A DNA stretch of 64,000 bases from positions 124,001 to 188,000 of the forward strand of contig CAVOWK010000011.1 of assembly GCA_963700045.1 (NCBI GenBank), written 5' to 3'. Positions 17,062 to 25,689 of this stretch are shown piece by piece. Within the stretch, counting starts at the first letter, position 1, and the number at the start of each line of letters is the position of its first letter. The position numbers and the translations under genes are program-made. The notes below the pieces were generated by a model. The model made no database searches. It was not told where the DNA came from and was given only the letters and a program-made list of their open reading frames with translations. The stretch is from RPQJ01 sp963700045 (GTDB lineage: Bacteria; Pseudomonadota; Gammaproteobacteria; Steroidobacterales; Steroidobacteraceae).

Positions 17062-19209
17062 CTACTTTGTAGCCGCAGCTGTCGCGGCTGCGGCTCGATC
17101 CTGTTTCGCGCGCTCGATGATGTACGCCTGGATGTCGGCGACGTCCTGTTCGCTCACCAGGTCACCCATGCGCGGCATGCCGGCGGTGTGGATCACGCCG
17201 TCGTAGACGATCTGCTTGAAGATCGAGTGCTTCTCGGCGGAAAGCCGGCGCAGATCAGGCACCACGCCACCCGACACGACCAGCGCGCCGTGGCACACCA
17301 TGCAGCTGGCCGCGTACCTGTACTTGCCGTTCTCGACCTGTGCTGCCGTAGCGGCGCTCGCCGGCGGTTCGGGGATGTCGAGGTTGCGTTCGGCGATCTT
17401 CGGCAGCGGCGCTTTCCCGCCGAGCTTGAAGGCGAGGATGTGACCGTCGTTGAGGTACTTGCCCGACGCCATGGTGCGCGGGTCACCGCCGGTGACCGCT
17501 CCCGCGCCGCCGTAGCCGGCCAGCACCGCGACGTACTGTTCGCCGTCGACCGAGTACGTGACCGGCGGCGCGACGATGCCGACCATCGTCGGCACGGACC
17601 ACAGCGTCTTGCCTTGATCGGCCGAGTAAGCGACGAAGCGTCCGTCGCCCGTGCCCTGGAACAACAGGTTGCCCGCGGTGCTGAGCAGGCCGCCATTCCA
17701 GAACGCCGGATACTCGATTTCCCAGCGGGTCTTCTTCGCGACCGGGTCCCAGGCCTTCAGGTAACCGCGGTCCTGCGGCAGGTTGCCGCCGGTCTGCTGC
17801 AGGATCGCGTAAACCGTATCGGTGTAGTTGTCCCAGTCCACGCCCGGATTCCAGAACATGTCGCGGCGCGTGTACTTGCCGGTCTGCAGATGCTCGGTCG
17901 ATGGCGGATAGATGCCTGCGGGCTGCATCGCCGGGATGTAGACCAGCCCGGTCTGCGGACTGAACGACATCGGGTGCCAGTTGTGACCGCCGAACGCCGC
18001 CGGCACGATGATCTTTGTTTCCTTGCTCCAGTCGCCCTCAGGCGTCTCGACCGGCCGTCCCGTCTTCATGTCGACGTGACTGGCCCACGTCGCCGGGATG
18101 TACTTGTCCGCGGACAGCAACTCGCCCGTGACGCGGTCGATGACGTAGAAGAAGCCGTTCTTCGGCGCCTGCATCAGCACCTTGCGCGGTTTGCCGTCGA
18201 GCACGAGGTCGGCGAGGATGATGTGCTGCGTGGCGGTGTAGTCCCAGTTGTCGCCTGGCGTGACCTGGTAATGCCACTTCAGGCGTCCGGTGTCCGGGTT
18301 CAGCGCCAGGATCGACGACAGGTAAAGGTTGTCGCCGCCGCCCGGCGAGCGGATCGAGCGCGCCCACGGCGAGCCGTTGCCCGTGCCGACGTAGAGCGTG
18401 TCGAGGTCAGGGTCGTACGCCATCGAATCCCAGACCGTGCCGCCGCCGCCGCCGGCCCACCACTCGCCGTTCCAGGTCTTCGCGGCCGCTTCCAGCTCGG
18501 GGCTCTCGAAGCCATCCTTGGGATTGCCGGGGACCGTGTAGAACCGCCATGCGAGCTTGCCGGTGTCCGCGTCGTAGGCGGAGAAGTAGCCGCGCACGCC
18601 GTATTCGCCACCGCCGTTGCCGATCAGCACCTTGCCCTTGATCACGCGCGGCGCGCCGGTGATCGTGTAGGGCTTGGTGCGGTCGATAGTGTTGATCTCC
18701 CAGCGCTTCTGGCCGGTGCGCGCATCCAGGGAAAGCAGCCGGCCGTCAAGCGTCGCGAAGTAGAGCGCGTCCTGCCAGAGCGCCACGCCGCGATTGACTG
18801 CGTCGCAGCAGGCGTAGCGACCCCACTCGCGCGGTACCTCGGGGTCGTACTTCCAGAGCTCCTTGCCGGTCTTCGCATCGAGCGCATAGACCACGCTCCA
18901 GACGCCCGTCGCGTACATGCGGCCGTCGACCACGATCGGCGTGGCCTGCAGTCCACGTGTCGTGCCCGTTGCGTAGTCCCACGCCAGCCCGAGCTGGCCG
19001 ACGTTGCCGTCGTTGATCTGCTTGAGCGGGCTGTGGCGCTGCTCGCCGTAGGTGCGACCGTGGGCGAGCCAGTTCTGCGGCTCCTTGTCCGCGGCAATGA
19101 TGCGCTCGGCGGTAACGGGCTTCGGCTGCGCGGCCGCGAACGGGAGTGCAATCGAGGCGAACAGGGCGAAGAGACGGGTGCAGTTATGCAAGCTGTGCAT
19201 GGACTTCAT
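17062..19209 (-). CDS. PQQ-dependent quinohemoprotein alcohol dehydrogenase
   Basis: A 715-residue periplasmic enzyme that oxidises alcohols to aldehydes with pyrroloquinoline quinone and passes electrons to a built-in cytochrome c. After a signal peptide (about 1-27) comes the eight-bladed propeller with the vicinal disulfide Cys134-Cys135 (YACCDAVNRG), GNGGGEYG, GTGNGSPW and the catalytic Asp323 in GDNWDYTATQ. The residue two after Asp323 is Thr325, not the Asp of lanthanide enzymes, so a calcium-type site is likely. The C-terminal heme domain has CMVCH (Cys636, Cys639, His640) and a possible Met ligand in GMPRMG. ATG at 19209. No PQQ synthesis genes are nearby. It is a good candidate for the step after AlkB. 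Confidence 0.93.
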   Translation of the reverse strand: MKSMHSLHNCTRLFALFASIALPFAAAQPKPVTAERIIAADKEPQNWLAHGRTYGEQRHSPLKQINDGNVGQLGLAWDYATGTTRGLQATPIVVDGRMYATGVWSVVYALDAKTGKELWKYDPEVPREWGRYACCDAVNRGVALWQDALYFATLDGRLLSLDARTGQKRWEINTIDRTKPYTITGAPRVIKGKVLIGNGGGEYGVRGYFSAYDADTGKLAWRFYTVPGNPKDGFESPELEAAAKTWNGEWWAGGGGGTVWDSMAYDPDLDTLYVGTGNGSPWARSIRSPGGGDNLYLSSILALNPDTGRLKWHYQVTPGDNWDYTATQHIILADLVLDGKPRKVLMQAPKNGFFYVIDRVTGELLSADKYIPATWASHVDMKTGRPVETPEGDWSKETKIIVPAAFGGHNWHPMSFSPQTGLVYIPAMQPAGIYPPSTEHLQTGKYTRRDMFWNPGVDWDNYTDTVYAILQQTGGNLPQDRGYLKAWDPVAKKTRWEIEYPAFWNGGLLSTAGNLLFQGTGDGRFVAYSADQGKTLWSVPTMVGIVAPPVTYSVDGEQYVAVLAGYGGAGAVTGGDPRTMASGKYLNDGHILAFKLGGKAPLPKIAERNLDIPEPPASAATAAQVENGKYRYAASCMVCHGALVVSGGVVPDLRRLSAEKHSIFKQIVYDGVIHTAGMPRMGDLVSEQDVADIQAYIIERAKQDRAAAATAAATK

Positions 19210-19217
19210 GCCTGCCG

Positions 19218-19233
19218 TGGAACAAAAGTTCTA
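19218..19233. promoter_or_regulatory. Imperfect copy of the TetR palindrome upstream of the PQQ dehydrogenase
   Basis: Read on the minus strand, TAGAACTTTTGTTCCA matches the 16-base core of the alkB-region palindrome (TAGAACATTTGTTCTA) at 14 of 16 positions. It lies 8-24 bases upstream of the dehydrogenase ATG, a position where a bound repressor could block expression. The outer 4 bases of each half-site are not conserved, so this is a candidate only. Confidence 0.4.
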
Positions 19234-19323
19234 GGGGAGAATGAGTTTCCGCGCGACGCGGCCCGATGGCAAGTGGGGGCCGAAAGGAAGATCATTCACC
19301 GGTCGCTGCGGGGAGAATTGGAC

Positions 19324-20820
19324 GTGGCATTCACGGAATACGGTCGCTACGACGCCCTGGGCCTGGCCGAGCTCGTGCGCGCGGGACAGGTGAGCCCGAC
19401 GGAACTGCTCGACGAGGCGCTGTCGCGCACCGCGGCGGTGAATCCGCAGATCAATGCCGTCATTCACCTGATGGAAGGACGCGCGCGCGACGCGATCGCG
19501 GCGGGCCTGCCGGAGGGGCCGTTCCGTGGCGTCCCGTTCCTGCTCAAGGACCTCATGACGGCGTACGCAGGTGAGCCCATGCGGTTCGGTTCGCGGCTGT
19601 TCCAGGATTACGTGCCCGCGATGGACGAGGAACTGACGCGCCGTTATCGCACGGCCGGCCTGGTGATTTTCGGCAAGACCAACACACCGGAGCTGGGTGT
19701 TTCGAACGTCACCGAGCCCGAGTTGTTCGGGCCGACCCGCAATCCATGGAACCTGGAGCGTACCTCCAGTGGTTCGAGCGGCGGATCCGCGGCTGCGGTG
19801 GCCGCACGCATCGTGCCCGCCGCAAATGCGAACGACGGCGGCGGTTCGATCCGCACACCGGCTTCCAATTGCGGGCTGGTTGGGCTGAAGCCGAGTCGCG
19901 GCCGTAACCCGACCGGACCCAATGCACCAGACGTCTGGTGGGGATTCATCGGTGAGCACGTCGTTGCGCGCACCGTTCGCGACAGCGCCGCGCTGCTCGA
20001 TGCCACCTGTGGCGACTACCCGCAGCAACTCATGAAGCTGCCGGCGCCCGTGCGTCCCTATCTGGACGAGACGCGGCAGGAGCCCGGCCGGCTGCGCATC
20101 GCGTTCTCGTTCGATCCCGGCCTGGGCAAGACACTGCATCCGGAGAATCGCAAGGCGCTCGAAGCCACCACGCGCGCGCTGGCGGCGCTCGGGCACGAAC
20201 TCGTGGAGGTCAAGCTGCCACTGCCACCGGAATCGTTCGTCGCAAGCTACGCGTCGCTGATCGCGGCCGACGTCGCGGGCACGCTGCGATTGGCTCCCAT
20301 GCTGGTCGGGCGGGAGGCTCGCAGCGACGACGTCGAGCTCGCCACCTGGGTGCTGGCGAAGATGGGTGAAGCGCAATCGGGAGGTGAAGTCGCCGCCGCG
20401 CTCTGGACCATGCAGACCTTTTCGCGCCAGTGGCTGGCCTGGTCGGCAGATTTCGACGTGCTGCTCACGCCTACCGTGGGTGTGCCACCGCTACCGATCG
20501 GTGCGCACAAGCTGACGACGATGCAACGCCAGGGCATGAAGCTGCTGACGTCGCTGCCTGGTGCCGCGCTGCTGAGCCAGCGCCACAAGATCATCGAGGC
20601 CTTCGAGCCCGTGTTCGAGTCTTCTCCGTACACGATGATCGCGAACGTGACGGGCCAGCCCTCGCTGTCGCTGCCGCTGCACTGGACCGACGACGGCCTG
20701 CCGATGGGCATGCTGTTCACGGCGCGCATCGGCGACGAAGCGACGTTGTTCCGGCTCGCCGCGCAGGTTGAACGGGCCGTGCCGTGGAGCGAGCGCATCG
20801 CGCCGCACGCGATTCCCTGA
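19324..20820 (+). CDS. Amidase signature family amidohydrolase
   Basis: A 498-residue amidase that hydrolyses carboxamides. The Ser-cisSer-Lys triad is readable: Lys75 (PFLLKDL), cis-Ser151 in the SSGSSGGSAA loop, and nucleophile Ser175 in DGGGSIRTPAS; the 24-residue gap between the serines is the family standard. The start is GTG at 19324, preceded by GGGGAGA; upstream sequence in the same frame is antisense to the PQQ dehydrogenase. It is divergent from that gene. A membrane protein gene follows 15 bases downstream. The substrate cannot be deduced; nothing shows it to be GatA, as no GatB/GatC genes are present. Confidence 0.9.
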   Translation: MAFTEYGRYDALGLAELVRAGQVSPTELLDEALSRTAAVNPQINAVIHLMEGRARDAIAAGLPEGPFRGVPFLLKDLMTAYAGEPMRFGSRLFQDYVPAMDEELTRRYRTAGLVIFGKTNTPELGVSNVTEPELFGPTRNPWNLERTSSGSSGGSAAAVAARIVPAANANDGGGSIRTPASNCGLVGLKPSRGRNPTGPNAPDVWWGFIGEHVVARTVRDSAALLDATCGDYPQQLMKLPAPVRPYLDETRQEPGRLRIAFSFDPGLGKTLHPENRKALEATTRALAALGHELVEVKLPLPPESFVASYASLIAADVAGTLRLAPMLVGREARSDDVELATWVLAKMGEAQSGGEVAAALWTMQTFSRQWLAWSADFDVLLTPTVGVPPLPIGAHKLTTMQRQGMKLLTSLPGAALLSQRHKIIEAFEPVFESSPYTMIANVTGQPSLSLPLHWTDDGLPMGMLFTARIGDEATLFRLAAQVERAVPWSERIAPHAIP

Positions 20821-20835
20821 ATCAAGGGGGCGGCC

Positions 20836-21342
20836 ATGGATTTTGAGCAGATCGTGCGCTGGTACTTCGCGGGTGAGAAGGCCGAGGCGTTCTGGATCCT
20901 GGCCGCGGGGGTCGTGAGCCTGGTCGGCGCGATCGTGCTCTGGTTCGTGGCGCGCGAGCCGTTCGCGCGCGGACTGGCGATGGCGCTGCTGATCATGGCC
21001 GGGCTCGGCCTCAGCGTGGGTGGCACGGTCTATTTCCGCAGCGATGCGCAGTCGCAACAGTTGATCGAACAGCAGCGCAGCAACCCTGCGCAGTTCGCTG
21101 CCGAGGAGGGGCCGCGCATCCGGCAGGTCGTCGGGAGCTTTGCGCAGTACCGGATTGGCTATGCCGTGGCCGTGCTGCTCGCGCTGTTCTTCGTGTTCGT
21201 GATGGGCAAACCGTCGCAGCACGGATTCGCGGTCGGCCTGCTGCTGCTGGCGGCGCTGGGCCTGACGATCGACTTCTTCGCCGAGCGGCGCGCGGAACAG
21301 TACCTGCAGGCGTTGCAGGCGGTGGGCGCCTTGCCTGGCTGA
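20836..21342 (+). CDS. Hypothetical membrane protein
   Basis: A 168-residue protein with hydrophobic helices at about 18-38 (AFWILAAGVVSLVGAIVLWFV), 45-64 (GLAMALLIMAGLGLSVGG), 107-123 (YAVAVLLALFFVFVMG) and 128-145. A charged, glutamine-rich segment lies between the second and third helix (about 70-100). ATG at 20836 follows AAGGGGG. It starts 15 bases after the amidase and is probably co-transcribed. I do not recognise a named family. Confidence 0.7.
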   Translation: MDFEQIVRWYFAGEKAEAFWILAAGVVSLVGAIVLWFVAREPFARGLAMALLIMAGLGLSVGGTVYFRSDAQSQQLIEQQRSNPAQFAAEEGPRIRQVVGSFAQYRIGYAVAVLLALFFVFVMGKPSQHGFAVGLLLLAALGLTIDFFAERRAEQYLQALQAVGALPG

Positions 21343-21434
21343 TCGACCGGGCCGGCATCCGGATCATTCCGACTTGGCAGGGGTTCGCGATCACCTCATG
21401 ATGCAGCGCATCAATACTGGGGATTGAGGCTGCC

Positions 21435-22655
21435 ATGTCGTCGCTCTTCGCGTTGCGCCTGTTCGGGTACCGACTGCTCAAACCGTTGACCTGGCCCGTG
21501 TCACGGGCTGTCGCGATCCCGCGTCCCACGCTGTTCGTCGGCCCCGACGCCTCGCTGCGCCTGTGCGCGAGCATCGGCCAGTTCGGCTACCGGCGCGTGA
21601 TGATCGTCACCGACGCCGTGCTCGTGAAGCTGGGCCTGGTCGAGCCGCTGCGACAGGCGTTGCTGGCGCAGGGCATCGACGTCGCCGTGCACGACGGCAT
21701 CACGCCGGATCCGACCTATCCCGTGCTGCAGGCCGGCTTTGAGGCCGTGCGCGCGCATCGCAGCGACGCGATCCTTGCCGTGGGCGGGGGATCGGCGATC
21801 GATGCGGCCAAGGTCATCGGCGCGATGGCGGTGTCGGGCAAGTCACCGGCAAAGCTCGTCGGCATGCTCAAGGTCGGCAAGCCGATGCTGCCGTTGTTCG
21901 CGATTCCGACCACGGCAGGCACCGGGTCCGAAGTGACCGTGGCTGCGGTAGTGACCGACCCCGTCCAGCATTCGAAGTCCGCTGTCATCGACCCGAAGCT
22001 CGTGCCGCTCGCGGCGGCGCTCGATCCGCTGCTGATGAAGGGCATGCCCCGGCCGATCACCGCCGCAACGGGCATGGACGCGCTTACGCACGCCATCGAG
22101 GCCTATATCAACCGCTGGCCGCACGCGGACACCGAGCAGCACTGTGTCGCTGCCGTGCGCATGATTTTCGGCAACCTGCAGCGCGCCTATGACGACGGCA
22201 ACGACATGGCAGCACGCGAGGCGATGGCGCTTGCATCCTTCTATGCCGGGCTCGCGTTCACCAAGGCGTACGTCGGCTATGTGCACGCCTTCTCGCACAA
22301 GCTCGGTGGCATGTATGGCGTGCCGCACGGGCTGGCCAACGCGATCACGCTGCCGTACGTGCTCGACTTCATCAAGGATGCGCCGCTGGCGCGCGAGCGT
22401 CTGGCGGAACTGGCCGTGGTGATCGGGGCGGGCAAGGCGGGAGAGCCGCCGGACGTCCTGGCGCAGCGGTTCATCGATCGCGTGCGTGAACTCAATCGCG
22501 GCGTCGGCATTCCCGAGAAGGTCGCTGCGCTCAAGCCGGCCGACGTGCCGACGGTTGCGCGCGCTGCAATGGTCGAGGCCGCGCGCGATTACCCGGTGCC
22601 GAAGAACATGTCGCTCGGCGAGGCCGAGACGCTGCTGCAACGCATGCAGGCTTGA
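21435..22655 (+). CDS. Iron-containing (type III) alcohol dehydrogenase
   Basis: A 406-residue cytoplasmic NAD(P)-dependent dehydrogenase of the Fe-ADH family. It has the nucleotide-binding GGGSAIDAAKVIG, the signature PTTAGTGSEVT, and metal ligands in GMDALTHAIEAYI and FSHKLGGMYGVPHGLAN. Length and domain order are normal. The ATG at 21435 is preceded by GGGGATTGAGG. It could interconvert fatty alcohols and aldehydes and so complement the periplasmic PQQ enzyme; other family members act on butanol, propanediol or 4-hydroxybutyrate. The gene converges with the acyl-CoA synthetase gene. Confidence 0.9.
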   Translation: MSSLFALRLFGYRLLKPLTWPVSRAVAIPRPTLFVGPDASLRLCASIGQFGYRRVMIVTDAVLVKLGLVEPLRQALLAQGIDVAVHDGITPDPTYPVLQAGFEAVRAHRSDAILAVGGGSAIDAAKVIGAMAVSGKSPAKLVGMLKVGKPMLPLFAIPTTAGTGSEVTVAAVVTDPVQHSKSAVIDPKLVPLAAALDPLLMKGMPRPITAATGMDALTHAIEAYINRWPHADTEQHCVAAVRMIFGNLQRAYDDGNDMAAREAMALASFYAGLAFTKAYVGYVHAFSHKLGGMYGVPHGLANAITLPYVLDFIKDAPLARERLAELAVVIGAGKAGEPPDVLAQRFIDRVRELNRGVGIPEKVAALKPADVPTVARAAMVEAARDYPVPKNMSLGEAETLLQRMQA

Positions 22656-22743
22656 GCGCGAGCCCCCACGGACGGGTTCATGGCGTGTCTCCCGGATCGA
22701 AGCAGAACCGGGTGACTGCGCGACTGCAACAGCTCACGTGCCT

Positions 22744-22764
22744 CGATCCGATCGAACCGGATCG
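22744..22764. terminator. Short inverted repeat between convergent genes
   Basis: A perfect 7-bp stem CGATCCG / CGGATCG with a 7-base loop lies 15 bases beyond the end of the acyl-CoA synthetase gene and about 90 bases beyond the end of the alcohol dehydrogenase gene. There is no T-run. It may serve as a weak transcript end for either direction. Confidence 0.3.
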
Positions 22765-22779
22765 TGCGGTCCGGCGGTC

Positions 22780-24417
22780 TTACGCCTTCGCGGCTTGCAT
22801 CAGCGTCTGGCCATACGAGTCGCGCAACGACCGCTTGTTGATCTTGCCCGTTGCCGTCATCGGCAGCGCCTCGACGAACACGATCGCGTCCGGCAACTGC
22901 CACTTGGCGAAGTGCAGCGCGAGGTGCGCGAGGATCGACTCAGCCTGCGGCTGGCTGCCCGGTCGCGGCACGACGAGCAGGATCGGCCGCTCGTCCCACT
23001 TCGGGTGACGCACGCCGATCGCCGCAGCCATCAGCACGTCGGCATGACCGCACGCGCAGTTCTCGAGGTCGACCGAGCTGATCCACTCGCCGCCCGACTT
23101 GATGACGTCCTTCGCGCGGTCGGTGATCTGCAGGAAGCCGTTCGGGTGGATGACCGCGACGTCGCCGGTCGCGAACCAGTCCGGCTCCGAGTGCGCCGGC
23201 GAGTCGTCGAGCCTGAAGTATCCGCTGCAGACCCAGGGGCCGCGAACTTTCAGCTCGCCGGAGCTGACACCGTCCCACGGCAGTTCCTTGCCTGCGTCGT
23301 CCACGATCTTCATCGCGATGCCGAAGATGCCGTGACCCGCCCTGGCGCGCAGCTGGGTCTGCTCCTCCAGCGGCAGGACTTCCTGCTCCGGTCGCAACGT
23401 GCTCACCGAGCCGAGCGGGCTCGTCTCCGTCATGCCCCAGCCCTGGATCACCGTGACGCCGTGCTTGTCGCGGAAATCGCGAATCATCTGGATCGGCACG
23501 GCCGAGCCACCGATCACGGTGCGCTTCAGCGTCTGGAGCTTGCTGCCGGTCTGGTCCAGGTACGCGAGCAGCATCATCCAGACGGTCGGCACCGCCGCGG
23601 CCAGCGTCACGTTCTCTTCGTTCATCAACTGCGTTAGCGTGGCTGCGTCGCCCATTTTCGGGCCCGGAAACACCAGCTTGGCGCCGACCATCGGCGCGTT
23701 GTACGGCAGGCCCCACGCATTCGCGTGGAACATCGGCACGACGGCGAGAACGGTGTCGCGGCACGAGAGGCCCAGTGCGTCCACCTGCGTGCCGCCGTAG
23801 CCATGCAGAACCGTCGAGCGGTGGCTGAAGAGCACACCCTTCGGGTTGCCCGTCGTGCCCGACGTGTAGCAGAGCGAACTCGCGGCACGTTCGTCGAGTT
23901 CGGGCCAGTCGAACGTATCCGGGTGGCCGGCGATGAAGGATTCGTAGTCGGGCAACTTGCCAGCGACCGCGGCCGGCACTGCGGAGGCCGACGTCATCAC
24001 GATGGTCTTCTCGACCGTCGGCAGCTTGCCGGCGAGCGGCGCAAGCGCCGGCAGCAGGGTCGGATCGATGAACAGCAGCTTGTCTTCGGCGTGGTTGATG
24101 ATGAACTCGAGCTGTTCCGGAAACAGCCGCGGATTGACCGTGTGCAGCACGGCACCCATGCAGGAGACGGCGTAGTACAGCTCCAGGTGGCGGTAGTCGT
24201 TCCAGGCGAGCGTTGCAACCCGGTCGCCCTGTTTGACGCCTGCTGCCTGCAGTGCATTCGCGAGCTTGCGCGCACGGCGGAACACCTCGCCCAGGTTGGT
24301 GCGGTGCCGCGGATTGTCGAACGTCACCGAAACGATTTCGCGATCGGCAAAGTTGCGTTCGGCGAACCGCATGATCTCGGTGATCAGCAGCGGCGTATCC
24401 ATCATCAACCCATGCAT
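22780..24417 (-). CDS. Long/medium-chain acyl-CoA synthetase (AMP-forming)
   Basis: A 545-residue AMP-binding enzyme that activates carboxylic acids to acyl-CoA thioesters via an acyl-adenylate. Motifs: YTSGTTGNPKG (184-194), GWGMTETSPLGS, the hinge segment WFATGDVAVIHPNG and the catalytic lysine in TGKINKRSLRD near the C-terminus. A TTG-initiated extension to 24453 is possible, but the ATG at 24417 has AGGGGA 7 bases before it. It is the last gene of the wax ester synthase/DUF3047 group (43-base gap). It resembles medium/long-chain fatty acid and methylthiopropionate CoA ligases; a fatty acid substrate fits the locus. Confidence 0.9.
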   Translation of the reverse strand: MHGLMMDTPLLITEIMRFAERNFADREIVSVTFDNPRHRTNLGEVFRRARKLANALQAAGVKQGDRVATLAWNDYRHLELYYAVSCMGAVLHTVNPRLFPEQLEFIINHAEDKLLFIDPTLLPALAPLAGKLPTVEKTIVMTSASAVPAAVAGKLPDYESFIAGHPDTFDWPELDERAASSLCYTSGTTGNPKGVLFSHRSTVLHGYGGTQVDALGLSCRDTVLAVVPMFHANAWGLPYNAPMVGAKLVFPGPKMGDAATLTQLMNEENVTLAAAVPTVWMMLLAYLDQTGSKLQTLKRTVIGGSAVPIQMIRDFRDKHGVTVIQGWGMTETSPLGSVSTLRPEQEVLPLEEQTQLRARAGHGIFGIAMKIVDDAGKELPWDGVSSGELKVRGPWVCSGYFRLDDSPAHSEPDWFATGDVAVIHPNGFLQITDRAKDVIKSGGEWISSVDLENCACGHADVLMAAAIGVRHPKWDERPILLVVPRPGSQPQAESILAHLALHFAKWQLPDAIVFVEALPMTATGKINKRSLRDSYGQTLMQAAKA

Positions 24418-24459
24418 TGTCCGTTCCCCTGCGGTTAGCTCGTCGTCTGTCAAAGCGGA

Positions 24460-25653
24460 TCAGAGCACCTTGAGGCGGTGTCCATCCGGTTGTTCGAATT
24501 CGATCCCCGAATACTCACACCGACCGTGGCCGCGTTGGAAGAGGCTGTTGGCAATCAGCCAGACACGTACCACGTGACGGGCGGGGCCGCCGATACAGCG
24601 CCGGTAATCCTCGTGGACATCGCGGCGTTCATCGAGCCAGCGACCCAGCTCGTCCGGCCCGGAGCGCACGACCACGTGCGTTTCCTTGTCCTTCCAGGTG
24701 GGCAGCGGGCAGCGATAGACGGTGCCGACCGGCAGCGCCGCGCTCCAGTAGTAGGTGAGATCCTGGCCGTCGTCGAACTCGACGGCGATGCTCAGGTAGT
24801 CGTGCGAGGGCAGGCTGTCCTCGCGCAGGTCGATCGGCAGGCTGTCGACGCGCCAGCGCCAGCTCAGGAACGTGCCCGGCTGCAGCGGCAGCGCGGCTGG
24901 ACGACGCAGGATACCGACGTCGCCGTGCGTATCGCAGCACACCGAAGGCTTGCCATCGGGCGCATGGGCCGGGCGATAGATCTCGCCGGGACCCAGGTAC
25001 CAGAGGTAGTCCCAGCCGGCGGGCGCGGGTGAGGTCGCTGCGAGACGCGATGCCTCGGCCGCGACAGGCGCTGGCATGGGCGCGTGCTTTTCCGTCTCGC
25101 GCAACACCGATGCGGGCTCGACACCCGGCCGCCACTTGAGCAGCAGCACGAGCAGGCCGCCCGAGACCTTGCCGTAGTCACCTGCGCCGTGCCCGAGGTC
25201 GCCCTGCGGGGTGGACCATTCGCCGGGAAAATAGCTCGCGAGCTGCAGCGGACCGTCGGCGTCTGCCTGGAAGCTGTGAGTATCGCGCGTGCCGCGCAGT
25301 ACCGTGCCCGCGGCGCCGGTCTTTGCCCAGAGCTGAAACGACGGTGGCACCCAGATATCGAGGGCCCGCGACAGGTACACGCGGCCGGCCGCGAACCAGG
25401 TGAGCGTGTCGCCGGCAACGACCTGCAGTCCCGTGTCGAACCACGGTGGCCGCGTTGCGGGCAACTCGATGAAGCGATGCTCCGCCAGTGACTCCACCGG
25501 CACGGTTCGCACCCAGGCCTCGAGTTCGTGGCGCCATGCCGCGAGGTCTGGCGGAGCCCGCTCGGCAGCGGCTGCGCCGCGGTGCCGCACGAGCCTGCGT
25601 GCACCGAGCCGGGCAGCGACTGCGAGGTCGCGCGCGATTGCACCGATGTCCAC
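24460..25653 (-). CDS. DUF3047 domain protein
   Basis: A 397-residue protein of unknown role. The C-terminal half (about 200-390) looks like DUF3047: LSWRWRVDSLPIDLREDSLPSHDYLSIAVEF, then TYYWSAALPVGTVYRCP and HVVRVWLIANSLF. The N-terminal half contains a separate beta-rich region (GDTLTWFAAGRVYL and LWAKTG) like those in lectin-like sugar or lipid-binding folds. No clear signal peptide. The start appears to be GTG at 25653. It sits between the wax ester synthase and acyl-CoA synthetase genes with gaps of about 40 bases, so a role in neutral lipid handling is possible. Confidence 0.7.
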   Translation of the reverse strand: MDIGAIARDLAVAARLGARRLVRHRGAAAAERAPPDLAAWRHELEAWVRTVPVESLAEHRFIELPATRPPWFDTGLQVVAGDTLTWFAAGRVYLSRALDIWVPPSFQLWAKTGAAGTVLRGTRDTHSFQADADGPLQLASYFPGEWSTPQGDLGHGAGDYGKVSGGLLVLLLKWRPGVEPASVLRETEKHAPMPAPVAAEASRLAATSPAPAGWDYLWYLGPGEIYRPAHAPDGKPSVCCDTHGDVGILRRPAALPLQPGTFLSWRWRVDSLPIDLREDSLPSHDYLSIAVEFDDGQDLTYYWSAALPVGTVYRCPLPTWKDKETHVVVRSGPDELGRWLDERRDVHEDYRRCIGGPARHVVRVWLIANSLFQRGHGRCEYSGIEFEQPDGHRLKVL

Positions 25654-25689
25654 GCGGTGAGCCCTGCCGTCGGGGAGTTGGGACGAAGA

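Noticed and set aside
17188..19323. The plus-strand frame that continues upstream of the amidase for about 700 codons
   Set aside because: It is antisense to the PQQ dehydrogenase gene; amidase homology starts only at 19324, where there is a ribosome-binding site.
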